Shown piece by piece: positions 10,150 through 20,346 of a stretch of DNA of 64,000 bases (positions are counted from its first letter, which is position 1; each line of letters opens with the position of its first letter). The translations under genes were made by a program, and so were the position numbers. This DNA comes from Clitopilus passeckerianus (lineage: Eukaryota > Basidiomycota > Agaricomycetes > Agaricales > Entolomataceae): assembly GCA_944990035.1 (NCBI GenBank), contig CALYLX010000155.1, forward strand, positions 806,001 to 870,000, read 5' to 3'. Below the pieces are notes generated by a model, which saw only the letters and a program-made list of their open reading frames with translations, did no database searches and had not been told where the DNA came from.

Positions 10150-12464
10150 ATGAGCAACGCGCCCCCTCCATCGGATGGCAATGATGGAACCACTCGACCG
10201 GTCCTCTCAGACCAGACAAACTATTTGCCTTTCAGTAAAATCATATCGGTCGGTTTTCAACAATCTATCGATTACTCTGCTCAATCCTTTTCGCAGGTGT
10301 TTCTTGCATGCGCAACTTTCAACATCGTAGGCCTATTTGACGAAACGATGGTTGCGGTGTCACTCCAGAAGATTAGCGCTGATCTGAACGCTGGAACGCA
10401 AGTCAGCTGGGTTGCAACCGCCTATTTTGTGTTAGTCGGCTGTTATCAGGGCCCATGTCGTGATGACTGATGCAAGCAGGACGAGTACTGCATTTCAGCT
10501 TATCTACGGACGGTTTTCGGATATCTGGTCAAGGAAGCAGGTGCTTCTGACCCTGCTCTTCGTTTTCTTCATCGGGAATCTGGGGTCCGCATTTGCAAAA
10601 ACTTTCATTCAGCTGGCGATATTTCGAGCGGTAAATTCGATGGATGCCTCGTGCCGAACAATTGTAACATCACATCTCTTCGGTCCTAGATTTCGGGCAT
10701 TGGTGGGGGTGGAATCCCTACGGTGGGTCAAGTGATTATCTCTGACGTGGTTTCGCTACGTCAAAGAGGTAAATACCAAGGAATCCTGGTACGTGCTGTG
10801 TGAACGATCCCTTCACCTGATTGAACACGATTTCAGGGCGTTTCGGTAGCCATCGGAAACGGGTTTGGGCCTTTGATTGGAGGCCTTCTTTCCGAGCATA
10901 CAACCTGGTGCGTACGCAGGAAATACTTAGCCGATACTTTGCAGCTAAACGAGTGCCCAGGAGATGGATTTTCCGACTAACGCTACCTCTCGCGGCTATA
11001 TCTGCCTTAATGGCGTTACTATTCATGCCTCTCAAAACCCCAGAAGGAAGCTGGCGCGAGTACGTGAACAACTACTGATATATTAAGTTGCACTTATATC
11101 TTATGTTGTTCTACGTAGAAAACTCCCATTGGTTGACTTCCTCGGCGTTATCCTCGTGCTCGCGGCGTCTATTCTCGTCACGGTATTGTAAGATATGCAA
11201 GACAATTTTCGGTGCCTAAACACGCCTATAGCTATCTCTTACTTGGGCTGGGGGATCTTACAGCTGGTCTGATGCACATGTCGTAGCCCCGTTAGTTCTG
11301 GGTACACTGCTATTTGTTGCTTTCGGATTCTGGGAATGGAAATGCCCAACGATTCCACTGCTTCCACGTGAGTGATAATCTTCGGCCTAACTTGATCATT
11401 GTGATAACTTGCCGTATCAGTTTACATCTTTCGGAAACCAATTGTTATTGCTGCAGCAATCACCCAATTTATCAACGGGTATGTCAGCGTCGTTCAGGTC
11501 TTCTACCTGCCGACATTCTACCAGCTGGCGTATGGGTATTCTCCGGTGAAGAGTGGTCTTCTACTTCTGCCACTTACTGTCGTATAGAGTGCGTCTTACA
11601 TAAACCTCTGAACCTCTTTCTAACCGATCACAGCATTTGCATCAACTATATCGGGCTTGATTGTCACCTGGAGTGGCCGATATCGTGTACGCACTATGCG
11701 GTCGAACCTTCGTTCTCATGACCTGATTGCATTGGTTCTCCAATAGGAACTGATACTTTCCGGATGGGGCATGTGGGCGATCGGGTTAGGACTCCTTGCC
11801 ACATTGAACCCGCAATCTACACTCGCTCAGCAGATCGGCTACTCAATCTTCACGGGACTTGGTGTCGGACAAACATTCCAACCATCCTTGGTAGCGGTTC
11901 AGGGTGCCCTTGAGCGGAAAGATATGGCCATTGTTACCGCTCTAAGAAGGTAAGTTGACATACATCACCTCACAAGCCTTCACTGAAGCGGAGTAGTTTC
12001 GTGCGGAACCTCGGAGGAAGCCTGGGCCTCGCCATTACGGGTACCATCGTGTATGTGTCCTTCAGCTCCATTGCGCCTGGAAGTTCTGTTAAAGGATCAA
12101 TTCAAGGAACGGAATTGTGAAGTCCAAGCTGAATCACCTCCAATTGAGCGAGCAAACTCGAAAATCCGTTCTGGACCACCCAGAAAGCGCTCGTGCCCTT
12201 GAACAAGCTGCTTATGCCGCTGTGCTCGATGCATATCACCACCGCTTCCGAGTTGTATTCATTATACTGGCTATTCTAGCCTCTGTAGCATTCCTGACCG
12301 CGTTTTGTCTGATGCATCAACAGACGTTGGATAGAGACGACGACGAAGTTCTTCGACAACAGGGAAAGGAATTCATCGCAAATCTTCGTCCAAATGAGCT
12401 CCAGAAGGTGACCACAGTGGGAGATAGCGGGCCTCAGGTTTCTAAAACATCGAAAGAGTGTTGA
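10150..12464 (+). pseudogene. MFS multidrug-type exporter, one in-frame stop
   Basis: Proton-coupled exporter of the 14-TM DHA2-like group. Signature pieces appear in order: GLFDETMVAVSLQKISADL (TM1 motif), SWVATAYFV, LIYGRFSDIWSRK (loop 2-3), GIGGGGIPTVGQ and SLRQRGKYQGIL, then the late TMs GWGMWAIGLGLLATLNPQ and SFVRNLGGSLGLAITGTIV. Introns are short and well formed. At 11585-11587 the frame reads LTVV-TAG, followed by a good donor (GTGCGT) and then TFASTISGLIV; the family usually has Gln there, so CAG to TAG is the simplest explanation. Every other exon remains open to the TGA at 12464. It is either a young nonsense pseudogene or a base error. The start at 10150 gives a usual hydrophilic N-terminus. 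Confidence 0.8.
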
Positions 12465-12562
12465 TTTTACTTCGTGTACCAGATCAAATGCATCACTTCC
12501 TAATTTGCTCTGTGGCCGGGGCCGTTCCGCCTTATAACGCACGTAATTCTTGAACGATAGCT

Positions 12563-13585
12563 ATGCTTATGATCGCATCTGCTATGAGAACTTACAAGAA
12601 TACCGGTCAAGCACCTGCAATCCTCCCCGTCGGCCCGGGGGATGAGCTGCACGCGGAAACCCCTGTGGAGGAATATGATCTCAACAGCTACATCGCTCCG
12701 CCGCCCGAGCCGTTACGAACAGAGCTGCTCTCGCTTGAGCCGTTGATTGTGAGGAGATCATAACCTCAGCGATGAGGCCCTGACGCTGAAAACAACTCAC
12801 AGCCCTTTTTACATGCTGAAGCCTTGCACACTGCATTTTCGACCAAACCAGCCGTTCATGGGCGTGACGAGCATTTCTATCCCTTCCCTAAAGGGAAACC
12901 TCTAGGTCAGTCGTATTTTATGTTGGGATCTACAGGGCATAAACGTATGTAGAATCCAAAACTGAAACATTGGCGTACATCGAGAAGCTTAGACGTCGGC
13001 CGAATCTTCTACCATTCGCAATTACGGACCTCAAGAGTGGTGGTTTTGCTGGAGTCGTCTGGTACGAATGCATTCATTTAGGCCTTAAGCTTGACGCTGA
13101 CATTGAGGTAGCATTGGATGTGATCCTCTTCAAGGTAGCTACGATCCCAAGTTATTAGGGCTGAAAATTCTCCCGAAATTTCGGAAAAGCCACGTCCTCT
13201 CTCATACAATCTACTTGATCACTTCCTTTGCGCTTAATCCCAAGGACGAAGGAGGTTGCGGATTTGCGCGTGCAAGCTGGCGCGCGGTTCCGTCTAAGAA
13301 GGCAAGCCTCGACGCTGCTGTGAGAATGGGCTTCACCAGAGAGGGAATTATGAGGTATGGAAACTTGGATTCATGTCGATCGGAGGTTCTAATACTACCT
13401 CAAGGTGCTATGAAGTCTCAACGGAGCTCCAGGTCGATGGACCCTACAGTGATGTCTCCATCGTCCCCGACGGCTCCGGGCGGAAGACAGAGGATGGTGT
13501 CGTGTTTTCGATGACTTGCCACGATTGGCTATCGGGGGATAAGAAAGCTAGGCTTTTGGAAAGATGTGGAAAATACAAGCTATGA
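12563..13585 (+). CDS. GNAT-family N-acetyltransferase
   Basis: Resembles the fungal GNAT proteins related to ribosomal-protein serine acetyltransferases, using acetyl-CoA. Exons in order encode an N-terminal Pro-rich lead (SYIAPPPEPLRTELLSLEPL), then PFLHAEALHTAFSTKP, TETLAYIEKLRRRPNLLPFA, a beta-strand block (DLKSGGFAGVV), ILPKFRKSHVLSHTIYLI, and the acetyl-CoA-proximal motif ASWRAVPSKKASLDAAVRMG followed by FTREGIMRY. A last exon gives DGVVFSMTCHDWLSGDKKAR, the usual tail, ending at the TGA at 13585. The junction between GIMRY (about 13355) and the last exon does not join in phase with any site I can see, so there may be one frameshift or an unusual splice. The start is uncertain among the ATGs at 12563-12587. 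Confidence 0.65.
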
Positions 13586-13725
13586 CGTACATGTATTTAG
13601 TTGTGAAATAACAACTTCTTCGGAATTGGTAGGACATTTACCATCTTGTGCAAGGATGCTGGAACAGATACGAAGTCCTGGCCACTGGCCAGAGTGGATG
13701 GTGGACCATCGGCCCGATAGCCCTA

Positions 13726-13769
13726 GCCCAGGTAATGGCTCATGCTGGCCCAGGTAATGGCTCATGCTG
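13726..13769. repeat. Perfect 22-bp tandem duplication
   Basis: The 22-mer starting GCCCAGGTAATGGCTC at 13726 is repeated exactly and immediately at 13748-13769. It sits at the left edge of the larger segmental duplication. Confidence 0.85.
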
Positions 13770-13844
13770 TGTCGCAGTGCCAAGTAGCCCTGAGTAGCCG
13801 CCATCAAATGGCCATCACGCAAAATTGCCGCAAACAAGGGATCC

Positions 13845-14475
13845 CTTATAAGAGGGCGGCGCAAAAATGCCTCACACCCATTAACTCGTTGCTTCCCTCC
13901 TCCACGCTGACCCCTTCTTCCCTCTTTCATTCTCCAAACGCCCTCTGCTGCAATTCTTCTTTACATTCAAAGTCAAGACAGCACGACCTCAGTCTTATTC
14001 TCAATCACTCCAGGTCTACCAACCACTATTATACATTCTCTGTCGCGGCTCTCTTGGCTGATCTTGTAACAGAGATGCTATTGACTATCCCTGCCTGACA
14101 GTTCCTACGCCTTGTCATCTTTCGCTTTGCCAGAAAGTCGAACAGACTGCCTTCCTCTGCGTTCGGAAAATCTCTCTTGGCCACCCATTGTTTGTTCGGC
14201 CATTCATCGCCGGCATCGGTCCACATGAGCTGCCACGTACATCGTCCATGCGGTTGACCTCCCTGTGCCTTACTGCCTACGGCGACCGACACTATGGGGC
14301 AATCGTGATTCCTCTGCGATGGCTACTCCCTTTCCACGAATGCAGGGCCACGAGGTTGACTCGGGACCTTTGCAATACTCTGTGTTGACTCGGGAACTTT
14401 GGGTGCGATCGGCCCAACCGTTTGGTATCAGATTTCCCCGCGTTAGCACGGCCTTGACTATTCGAGCTCGCACCT
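13845..14475 (+). pseudogene. Decayed + strand gene, copy 1
   Basis: A TATA-like CTTATAAGAG precedes a pyrimidine-rich leader resembling a fungal 5' untranslated region, and the whole block aligns with 16690-17400. No long frame survives. Short islands such as CGTCCATGCGGTTGACCTC and GGGAACTTTG are shared with copy 2. In copy 2 the equivalent reading begins with a signal-peptide-like MAFLKISEAVLAALCLGCLP. The gene probably coded for a secreted protein. Family unknown. Confidence 0.4.
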
Positions 14476-14830
14476 AACTCATAAATGGACCCCAGCCACC
14501 CTAGAATTCAGAATTTTAGTTGCCGGATCGTTGTACGCATATTTTTACGGATGGAATAATGATATCCTTTCCACCTTTTCCCGAAAGTTCGCGTGAATAT
14601 CAACCTTCTTTTGAGTGGCCTTCGCTACCAGGATACCAGCAAGGATAATTCGTTCTCCTTTGAGCAGATGGATCTTGGAAGAGCAACATGTCCCGGATGA
14701 GATGTGCTCTTTTTTCCGAAGCTTTCAGGAAGAGTCGGAATTTTAGTAGTACGCAATAGCAAGCGATATGGTATTTCCAGGAGAATAGTAAACTATGAGG
14801 AGACAAAGGTCACAGTATGACTCTCGAGGT

Positions 14831-15475
14831 TTACAACCCGTAAAGATCCGCAAATGGATCCCAGGTTGAGTTTGTATGCCTCTCGTACTCAATAGTGTTC
14901 GCAACCGACAATGAAACGTCCTCTCCCCAAATGGCCCCAATGAACGCGAATATGGCGTCTAATCCGGCACTGACACCTGACGATGTCCAAACGTTCCCGT
15001 CAACAACCCAGCGTGCATGGGTCACCCAGTTAACCTGTGGGCGAAGAGCTGCAACCTCACGAAAACTGGCCTTGTTTGTAGTAGCATTCCTACCATCGAG
15101 GAGACCAGCTTGAGCTGCAATTATAGCACCAGTGCAGACTGAGATGAGGTACTGGACGTTGGGGTAGGTGCGGGCTACAAATTCGATGGCGGGCTGGATG
15201 ACGGATTGTGTTCGTGTCCCTAGGCCTCCAGGGATAAATAGAACATCAATATCGGAGGGAGCGGTGGCGAACGCGTGGGTAGGAACCACGGATTCACTGA
15301 AATTTGGCCAGGAGGCGTTCCTCGTGGGGGATCTAGTGGTCACTGGATCAAGGGTATTCGCTAGAATGGCGAGTGAGATGTTTGGGTTGGTGAGCGAGAG
15401 CGTGTTCAATGCGTCAAGAGGTCCAAACACGTCTAGCGCTTGAAATCCCGTGAAGAGAATGACGCCGAACTTCAT
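14831..15475 (-). CDS. DJ-1/PfpI superfamily protein, copy 1
   Basis: An intronless gene of 214 residues, starting at the ATG ending at 15475 because the paralogue starts at the same MKFG. Class I glutamine-amidotransferase-like fold: MKFGVILFTGFQALDVFGPL at the N-terminus, the FIPGGLGTRTQ loop, and the nucleophile elbow ISVCTGAIIAAQAGLLDG with Cys at 114. This subgroup resembles isonitrile-hydratase-like and transcription-regulator-type members; the actual reaction cannot be read from sequence. No signal peptide, so probably cytosolic. An alternative upstream ATG (15490) would add five residues. Intact, and part of the tandem duplication. Confidence 0.9.
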   Translation of the reverse strand: MKFGVILFTGFQALDVFGPLDALNTLSLTNPNISLAILANTLDPVTTRSPTRNASWPNFSESVVPTHAFATAPSDIDVLFIPGGLGTRTQSVIQPAIEFVARTYPNVQYLISVCTGAIIAAQAGLLDGRNATTNKASFREVAALRPQVNWVTHARWVVDGNVWTSSGVSAGLDAIFAFIGAIWGEDVSLSVANTIEYERHTNSTWDPFADLYGL

Positions 15476-15740
15476 TATGTTGACGAGCAATGATTACGCG
15501 AAGTCCTGGGGGTTGGTAAATTCTCCTGTCTCGTTCTCAAGTATTGCTGATTCTTATATCCACTAATTCGGAATGGAAGCCGAAATGGAAGCGAATAACG
15601 GTGGCAACTTCATCATCCTCTGTCGTTACGATCGAGAAGGGGAGTGTGTAAGCACAGCAGAGCTGGTATCTCATATGGGTTGGCATGCTATACCGTACGA
15701 AGTTGAAACAACGGCCACGGAAATGACCAACGGCGATGTC

Positions 15741-16639
15741 AAGCCTGTAGGGACCTGCTCATTGATGGAACGGTGTAAATCGCCCTCTTCGGTGGGCCAT
15801 GTACTGGTGTCCGTCAGACAGCTCTATTCGACGCCGTCTTCAGAGCATCTGCATTCAATAGATGTATGACTGGCCTAATGGTTAGCTTAGGAGACGTCAC
15901 CTTCGGAAGTACACTCACATTCACCTGAAACATCGCTGAAACCCTTGAGGACAAATAAATTAGGCCATTGGGAAAGTCTGCCAACGCAGCTTACAATATC
16001 TTCCATGTTGGATTCACCATACGTGCCCTTGATGACATCGAATAAGGTATAAAAATGACTGGACTCAAACTAATTCTAGCCGATAGTATGACGATTACCG
16101 GCTAGGGCCACCAATTGACTTCAGCGGATGGGAAGGGAGTTGGGGGCGAGGATTTCTCAGCTGGCGCTCAGGCGGAAACTAAAAACGTCACATGAGTTAT
16201 ATGTAGGGCTGACAACAGAAAGGGGGCGCGTCAACCACGTACTTCGGCGAGCTGCATGCTGCGTCAAGTCACTGAGCTAGTGGCGGCGTTCCTCCTTGCC
16301 GTTTCACTGGCAGTCGCAGTGCCGAATGAAAGTAGCTAAGCACGATTTAGACTCTCGCACAGAGACGGATGTCCCCATACAGAAGCAGATCGTCCAACAA
16401 CATCCGAGATATGATTGCAAATCTGACCTGAAGGAACGAGGAGAGTGGGGCGAATTGGCCTTGTTCGATAGTCTGTTCGACTGTCTGTTGTACTAGCCCT
16501 TCTGTTCGCAGACATCGCGAGAAAGAAATGCTTCCCATGATGCTCTCCACCCTCTTCTATAACGTCGTCGTTTATCAGGGTGCATTTGATGAGTCGAAAG
16601 CAACTATGTTTTGAAAGAGCCAGCCATGCTATTCCCATC
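15741..16639. other. Spacer between duplication copies
   Basis: About 900 bp with no recognised gene. A short + strand frame near 15573-15869 overlaps the duplicated border, is not conserved as a frame in copy 2, and is therefore unlikely to code. Confidence 0.4.
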
Positions 16640-16689
16640 ATGCATCAGTGCCGGGTATCCGCCATCAAACTGCCATCACGCAAAATTGC

Positions 16690-17385
16690 CGCAAACAAGG
16701 GATTCCTTATAAGAGGAGGGCGCAAAAATGCCTCGCGATCACACACTGATGACTTCTCTCTCCATTCACCTCCCTTCTTCCCTGTCTCATTCTACAACCA
16801 ATTCCTACCACGATTCTGTTCTACATCTAACGTCTACTCGGGAGGATATTACTTCATATTCTCAAAGCCTTTAGGTCTATCAACCACCATCAAAAGGTTC
16901 TCTGCCACCGCCTCTATCGCATGCTCATGTAACTGGCTGTACGCTATCCCTGCCTGACATATCTCACATTTTGTCATCTTCCGCTATGCTATAACCTCGA
17001 ATACATGGCCTTCCTCAAGATTTCTGAAGCTGTCTTGGCTGCCCTTTGTCTCGGATGTCTCCCGGCGTTTCATCGCTACATCGGCCCACATGACCCCTAC
17101 CATATACATCGTCCATGCGGTTGACCTCACGATCCACGGCGGCCGAACCTCTAGGGCGACAGTCGTCTCCTCCCGATGGCTACTTGCTTCCCACGAAAGT
17201 CGGACCACAAGGTTCTCTCGGGAACTTTGCAATACTCAGTGTTGACTCGGGAACTCTGGTTGCAATCGACCCGACAGTTTGGTATCAGGGCTTCCTGGGG
17301 CATTGGGGCGGCATTGACGTTCGATGCGCGCTCGTCTCTCGCAGAGGAAACCCTTCTACCTCAGAATTCAGAATTGTTTAGTCGC
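16690..17385 (+). pseudogene. Decayed + strand gene, copy 2
   Basis: TATA-like CTTATAAGAG near 16710, a long leader, then an ATG at about 17005 with a hydrophobic signal-peptide-like start (MAFLKISEAVLAALCLGCLP) that hits a stop after about 38 codons. In other frames the continuation is open, for example SLGNFAILSVDSGTLVAIDP near 17215-17280, so the coding region has been frameshifted at least once. Copy 1 has decayed further and lacks the signal peptide. The product is unknown, probably secreted. Confidence 0.45.
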
Positions 17386-17519
17386 CGGACCATTGTATGC
17401 GTAATTTTGAATTCAATATTGGTTTCCGAGCGAATCATTCCCAATCAACTATGGCTATGAGGACTAAGTAGGAGCGGCGCATTTGTTGGGAGATAAATAT
17501 CAGTTTTATGACTCAAAGC

Positions 17520-18164
17520 TTACAACCCGTAAAGGTCTGCAAAGGGATCCCAGGTCGAATTTGTATGCCTCTCGTACTCGATACCATTCGCGACCGACAA
17601 CGACACGTCCTCTCCCCAAATGGCTCCAATGAATGCGAAAATGACGTCCAAACCAGCACTGATACCAGACGAAGTCCAAACATTTCCATCAACAACCCAA
17701 CGTGCGTGCGTGACCCAATTAACCTGTGGGCGAAGAGCCGCAACGTCCCGGAAGCTACGCTTGTTCGTAGTAGCATTCCTGCCGTCGAGGAGACCAGCTT
17801 GACCTGCAATAATAGCACCGGTGCAGACTGAGATGAGGTATTGGACGTTGGGGTAGGTACGAGCCGCAAATTCGATGGCGGGCTGGATGTTGGATTGTGT
17901 ACGCGTTCCCGGACCTCCGGGGATGACTAGGACGTCGATATCGTCTGGGGCGGTGGCGAATGTGTGAGTAGGAACTACAGATTCACTAAAGTCCGGCCAG
18001 GAAGCATTCCTCGTGGGGGATCGAGTGGTGACGGGGTCCAAAGTATTCGCAATGAGCGAGAGCGAGATGTTTGAATTGGTGAATGAAAGCGTGTTCAATG
18101 CATCAAGAGGTCCAAAGACATCCAGTGCTTGAAATCCTGTGAAGAGGATGAAACCGAATTTCAT
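17520..18164 (-). CDS. DJ-1/PfpI superfamily protein, copy 2
   Basis: Intronless, 214 residues, the same length as copy 1 and roughly 90 percent identical by eye. It keeps the N-terminal MKFGFILFTGFQALDVFGPL, the VIPGGPGTRTQ loop and the nucleophile elbow ISVCTGAIIAGQAGLLDG (Cys 114). Changes are conservative and spread along the chain, with no stop or frameshift, which suggests that both copies are under selection. It ends in the same DPFADLYGL as its sister. Role unknown as for copy 1. Confidence 0.9.
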   Translation of the reverse strand: MKFGFILFTGFQALDVFGPLDALNTLSFTNSNISLSLIANTLDPVTTRSPTRNASWPDFSESVVPTHTFATAPDDIDVLVIPGGPGTRTQSNIQPAIEFAARTYPNVQYLISVCTGAIIAGQAGLLDGRNATTNKRSFRDVAALRPQVNWVTHARWVVDGNVWTSSGISAGLDVIFAFIGAIWGEDVSLSVANGIEYERHTNSTWDPFADLYGL

Positions 18165-18400
18165 GTCTGGGCGAGCACTGTTTACACTGATTCCTGGCGG
18201 TTGTTTAATTTCTCATGCCCGAATCCTGATATCTAATTCTTATAGTCAACCATTCAAGAGTAGAAGCCGAGATTCAAGCGAAGAACGGTGACACCTTCAT
18301 CGTTCTCTGATTGCTAATATAGATAAGCAAGGGGGATGTGTAAGCCCAGGGGAGCTGATATTTCTGTGGCTTGGCATGAAATTGGCGTACCAACGAACTA

Positions 18401-18735
18401 ATTCAAAGCTTGGCTCAATGGGGTCAATCAATCGCCCTGCAGATTTCACGGAGCGTAACCAGCGGATCATACGTCTCAGCCACCTTCCTTCGTCTAAACA
18501 TTGGAGCGTACGGACGGGGGTAAGAAGATTCATGCGTTCAAGGTCCGAGGTGTCGATACCGAGGCCGCTCTGTCGCAATGTCGGTCTGCTGAGCTGGAAA
18601 GCAAACTTCCTAGGTATCTCGTCCGTTCCACACAGGACCGTTGATCCATAGGCAATAATGCGTCATATTGATGCTTTTATTGGACGGGTACAGTGAACAA
18701 GCTAGTTAAACAGTACAACATCAAGTGCCCATAAG
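18401..18735. other. Intergenic, nothing recognised
   Basis: Short overlapping frames on both strands without motifs. It includes the 3' flank of the metallothionein gene. Confidence 0.3.
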
Positions 18736-18959
18736 CTACTTGGAGCCACAATTGCACTGTCCCTGGCCACATTGACAACTAGAACACACGTCATTTCATT
18801 GTGACATTCTCAACAACGAAATGGAGGAACCTACTTGTCTCCGCATCCACAATTATCGTTGCCGCAGCCTGCGTAATTGGCGGGTGTGTCGAAGATCTGC
18901 TTGGGGGTTAATCACAGGGATACACGTTGGGGGTAGCAAGGCCAACTCACTGCGTTCAT
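18736..18959 (-). CDS. Metallothionein, 37 residues, three exons
   Basis: A cytosolic cysteine-rich peptide that chelates copper or other soft metals. Exons 18959-18951 (9 nt), 18896-18835 (62 nt) and 18778-18736 (43 nt) join through GTGAG..GCAG and GTAGG..CTAG introns of 54 and 56 bp to give 114 nt. The product begins MNAIFDTPANYAGCGNDNC and ends CNCGSK. Its seven cysteines (14, 19, 21, 25, 27, 32, 34) form C-x4-C-x-C-x3-C-x-C-x4-C-x-C, with no aromatic residue inside the cluster. Seven Cys and a CNCGSK-like end recall the short fungal copper metallothioneins of the Neurospora type. A TATA box lies about 80 bp upstream. The gene is too small and too split to appear as an open frame. Metal preference is not readable from sequence. 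Confidence 0.9.
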
Positions 18960-19037
18960 GATACTGATTCGTGTGTGTAGTCGGTTGAGTCAAGAATGGT
19001 AAATGTCTGAGTAGCCCCAAAACCCGAGCCCGCCTGA

Positions 19038-19045
19038 TTTATATA
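19038..19045 (-). promoter_or_regulatory. TATA box of the metallothionein gene
   Basis: TATATAAA on the minus strand, about 80 bp before the start codon. No clear copper- or metal-response element was identified nearby. Confidence 0.6.
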
Positions 19046-19490
19046 CATTTGAGGTTTGTTGACGCTTGTTTCGTGCAGCCTATCCAGATTCAGGAGCATG
19101 GCCTCAACGACTGGTCCCTTGGAGAGTTCCTGTGGGTGTCGTGCCCCAACACACACGCTAATGGTCATTATCATGGAGCCTAAGCCAGTCCTAACCTGGC
19201 ATCGTTCCAGAGGTGTCCGAATTCTCCGGTTCAATTGCGACACGCCTCGAATACAAGGGTTTTGTAACGACTCCTGCAACACGGTTCAATCATCCAGCTC
19301 CGTGCACAAGTATAGGTGCCTTGAGCGTCATATTGTCTGTCACGTTCTTCGAGGTGGATGACGTCGAGGACACGGCCAAGTCAAAGGATGAGGTATTTCC
19401 TGACCCCGACGTAGCCTTCCATCCCAAGAATCGGGGGGAAGTTTTCAAGCCTGTACCTCCCAGATTATAGTTCACCCAATTTGCACGAAT
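19046..19490. other. Upstream region of the metallothionein gene, no gene called
   Basis: A minus-strand frame (19290-19475) is Ser/Thr-rich (SSFDLAVSSTSSTSKNVTDN) and might be a fragment of a secreted protein, but it lacks a start context and partner exons. It may contain regulatory sequence for the metallothionein. Confidence 0.3.
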
Positions 19491-19901
19491 CCTGAGATTA
19501 GAACATTTTAATTGAGGTTGTAAATAAACCCAAATAGAAGGATAGATAATCGCAACCAGCTCTCATCGGGACTCCTGTCGGTCCAGCCACTACTCTGGTT
19601 GAAGCACCGCAGCTCAGGTGGTACATCTTCCACGGCAGTAGCTGTGGGCATCGGCAACACAGTGCGCTTGTGCCTGTGACCAACGTCGTTCCGTCATGGC
19701 AGCTCAGTGACCAGAAGGAGGCGATCGTCATCCCGGCGCCCAGCCCCATCGACATTTCGTCCCGAACGTTCCCTTCCCCGAATTTGTTCCTTTGAAATTC
19801 CATCCAACATCTTCAGTTCATAACTTGCCAGGTCCGAATTTGCGGTGCGATGCAGGCGCATAATGATGAGGACGGTAGTAAGTGGTAGCACCATAGCCAA
19901 C

Positions 19902-20346
19902 GAGGCATCTCTTCTCGCACTGGTGCTGCCGCAGGTACTGATGACAAGGATGTCGGTGGGGTAAAAGAGCTATTCTGTAGGCGTAAGACGGTAGAGCTTA
20001 ACCCGGCTCTTCCGCGGGTTCAATACATGGGTGCTGGTGATGCAGACACCTGTAGAGGAGAGGTAGCTCGCAGACGACGAATATCGATCGATATTCCAGT
20101 CTTTTCATCGACTCCAAATGCGACGGTGGGGGAAAGGGGGTTGGCTGACCCTTCTATGGGGTCCAGGGTAACACGACCTCTCTGAGTCATCTCCTTCCTT
20201 TTCCTCCCTTGACTCAGAGGGGCAGCGTAGAGCTGTAGAGCTCCGGGACCACGAGCGCACGCTTGTAAAGAAAACAGATGTAGCCTGGCCGGAGTCGGAA
20301 ATTGTGGAGAAGGCGAAGGCGGCATTCATTCCGACAACGATAGTGG
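19902..20346. repeat. Tandem duplication unit A (about 440 bp)
   Basis: Aligns along its length with 20347-20780. Shared landmarks in order are CTCGCACTGGTG with CTGCCGCAGGTACTGA, GCAGACACCTGTAGAGG, CGACGGTG(G/A)GGGAAAG, the CTCAGAGGGG block and (A)TGACCTGGCCG-like sequence. It lies inside the decayed minus-strand locus. Confidence 0.75.

Larger units (their letters stand above)
13770..15740. repeat. Segmental duplication, copy 1
   Basis: The first copy of a roughly 1.9-kb unit holding a promoter-like block, a decayed + strand gene and a DJ-1/PfpI gene (-). The match to copy 2 starts near CAGTGCC before the shared CTTATAAGAG and ends in sequence upstream of the DJ-1 gene (CAGAGCTGGTATCTCATATG against the diverged counterpart near 18345). 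Coding parts are far better conserved than the spacers. Confidence 0.8.
16640..18400. repeat. Segmental duplication, copy 2
   Basis: The second copy of the unit at 13770-15740 in direct orientation, with the same gene order. The shared start includes GCCATCACGCAAAATTGCCG and CTTATAAGAG. The start-to-start distance is about 2.87 kb. Confidence 0.8.

Noticed and set aside
14831..15490. Upstream ATG for DJ-1 copy 1 (MLVNIMKFG)
   Set aside because: The tandem paralogue starts at MKFG and the family begins there. The five extra residues are not conserved.
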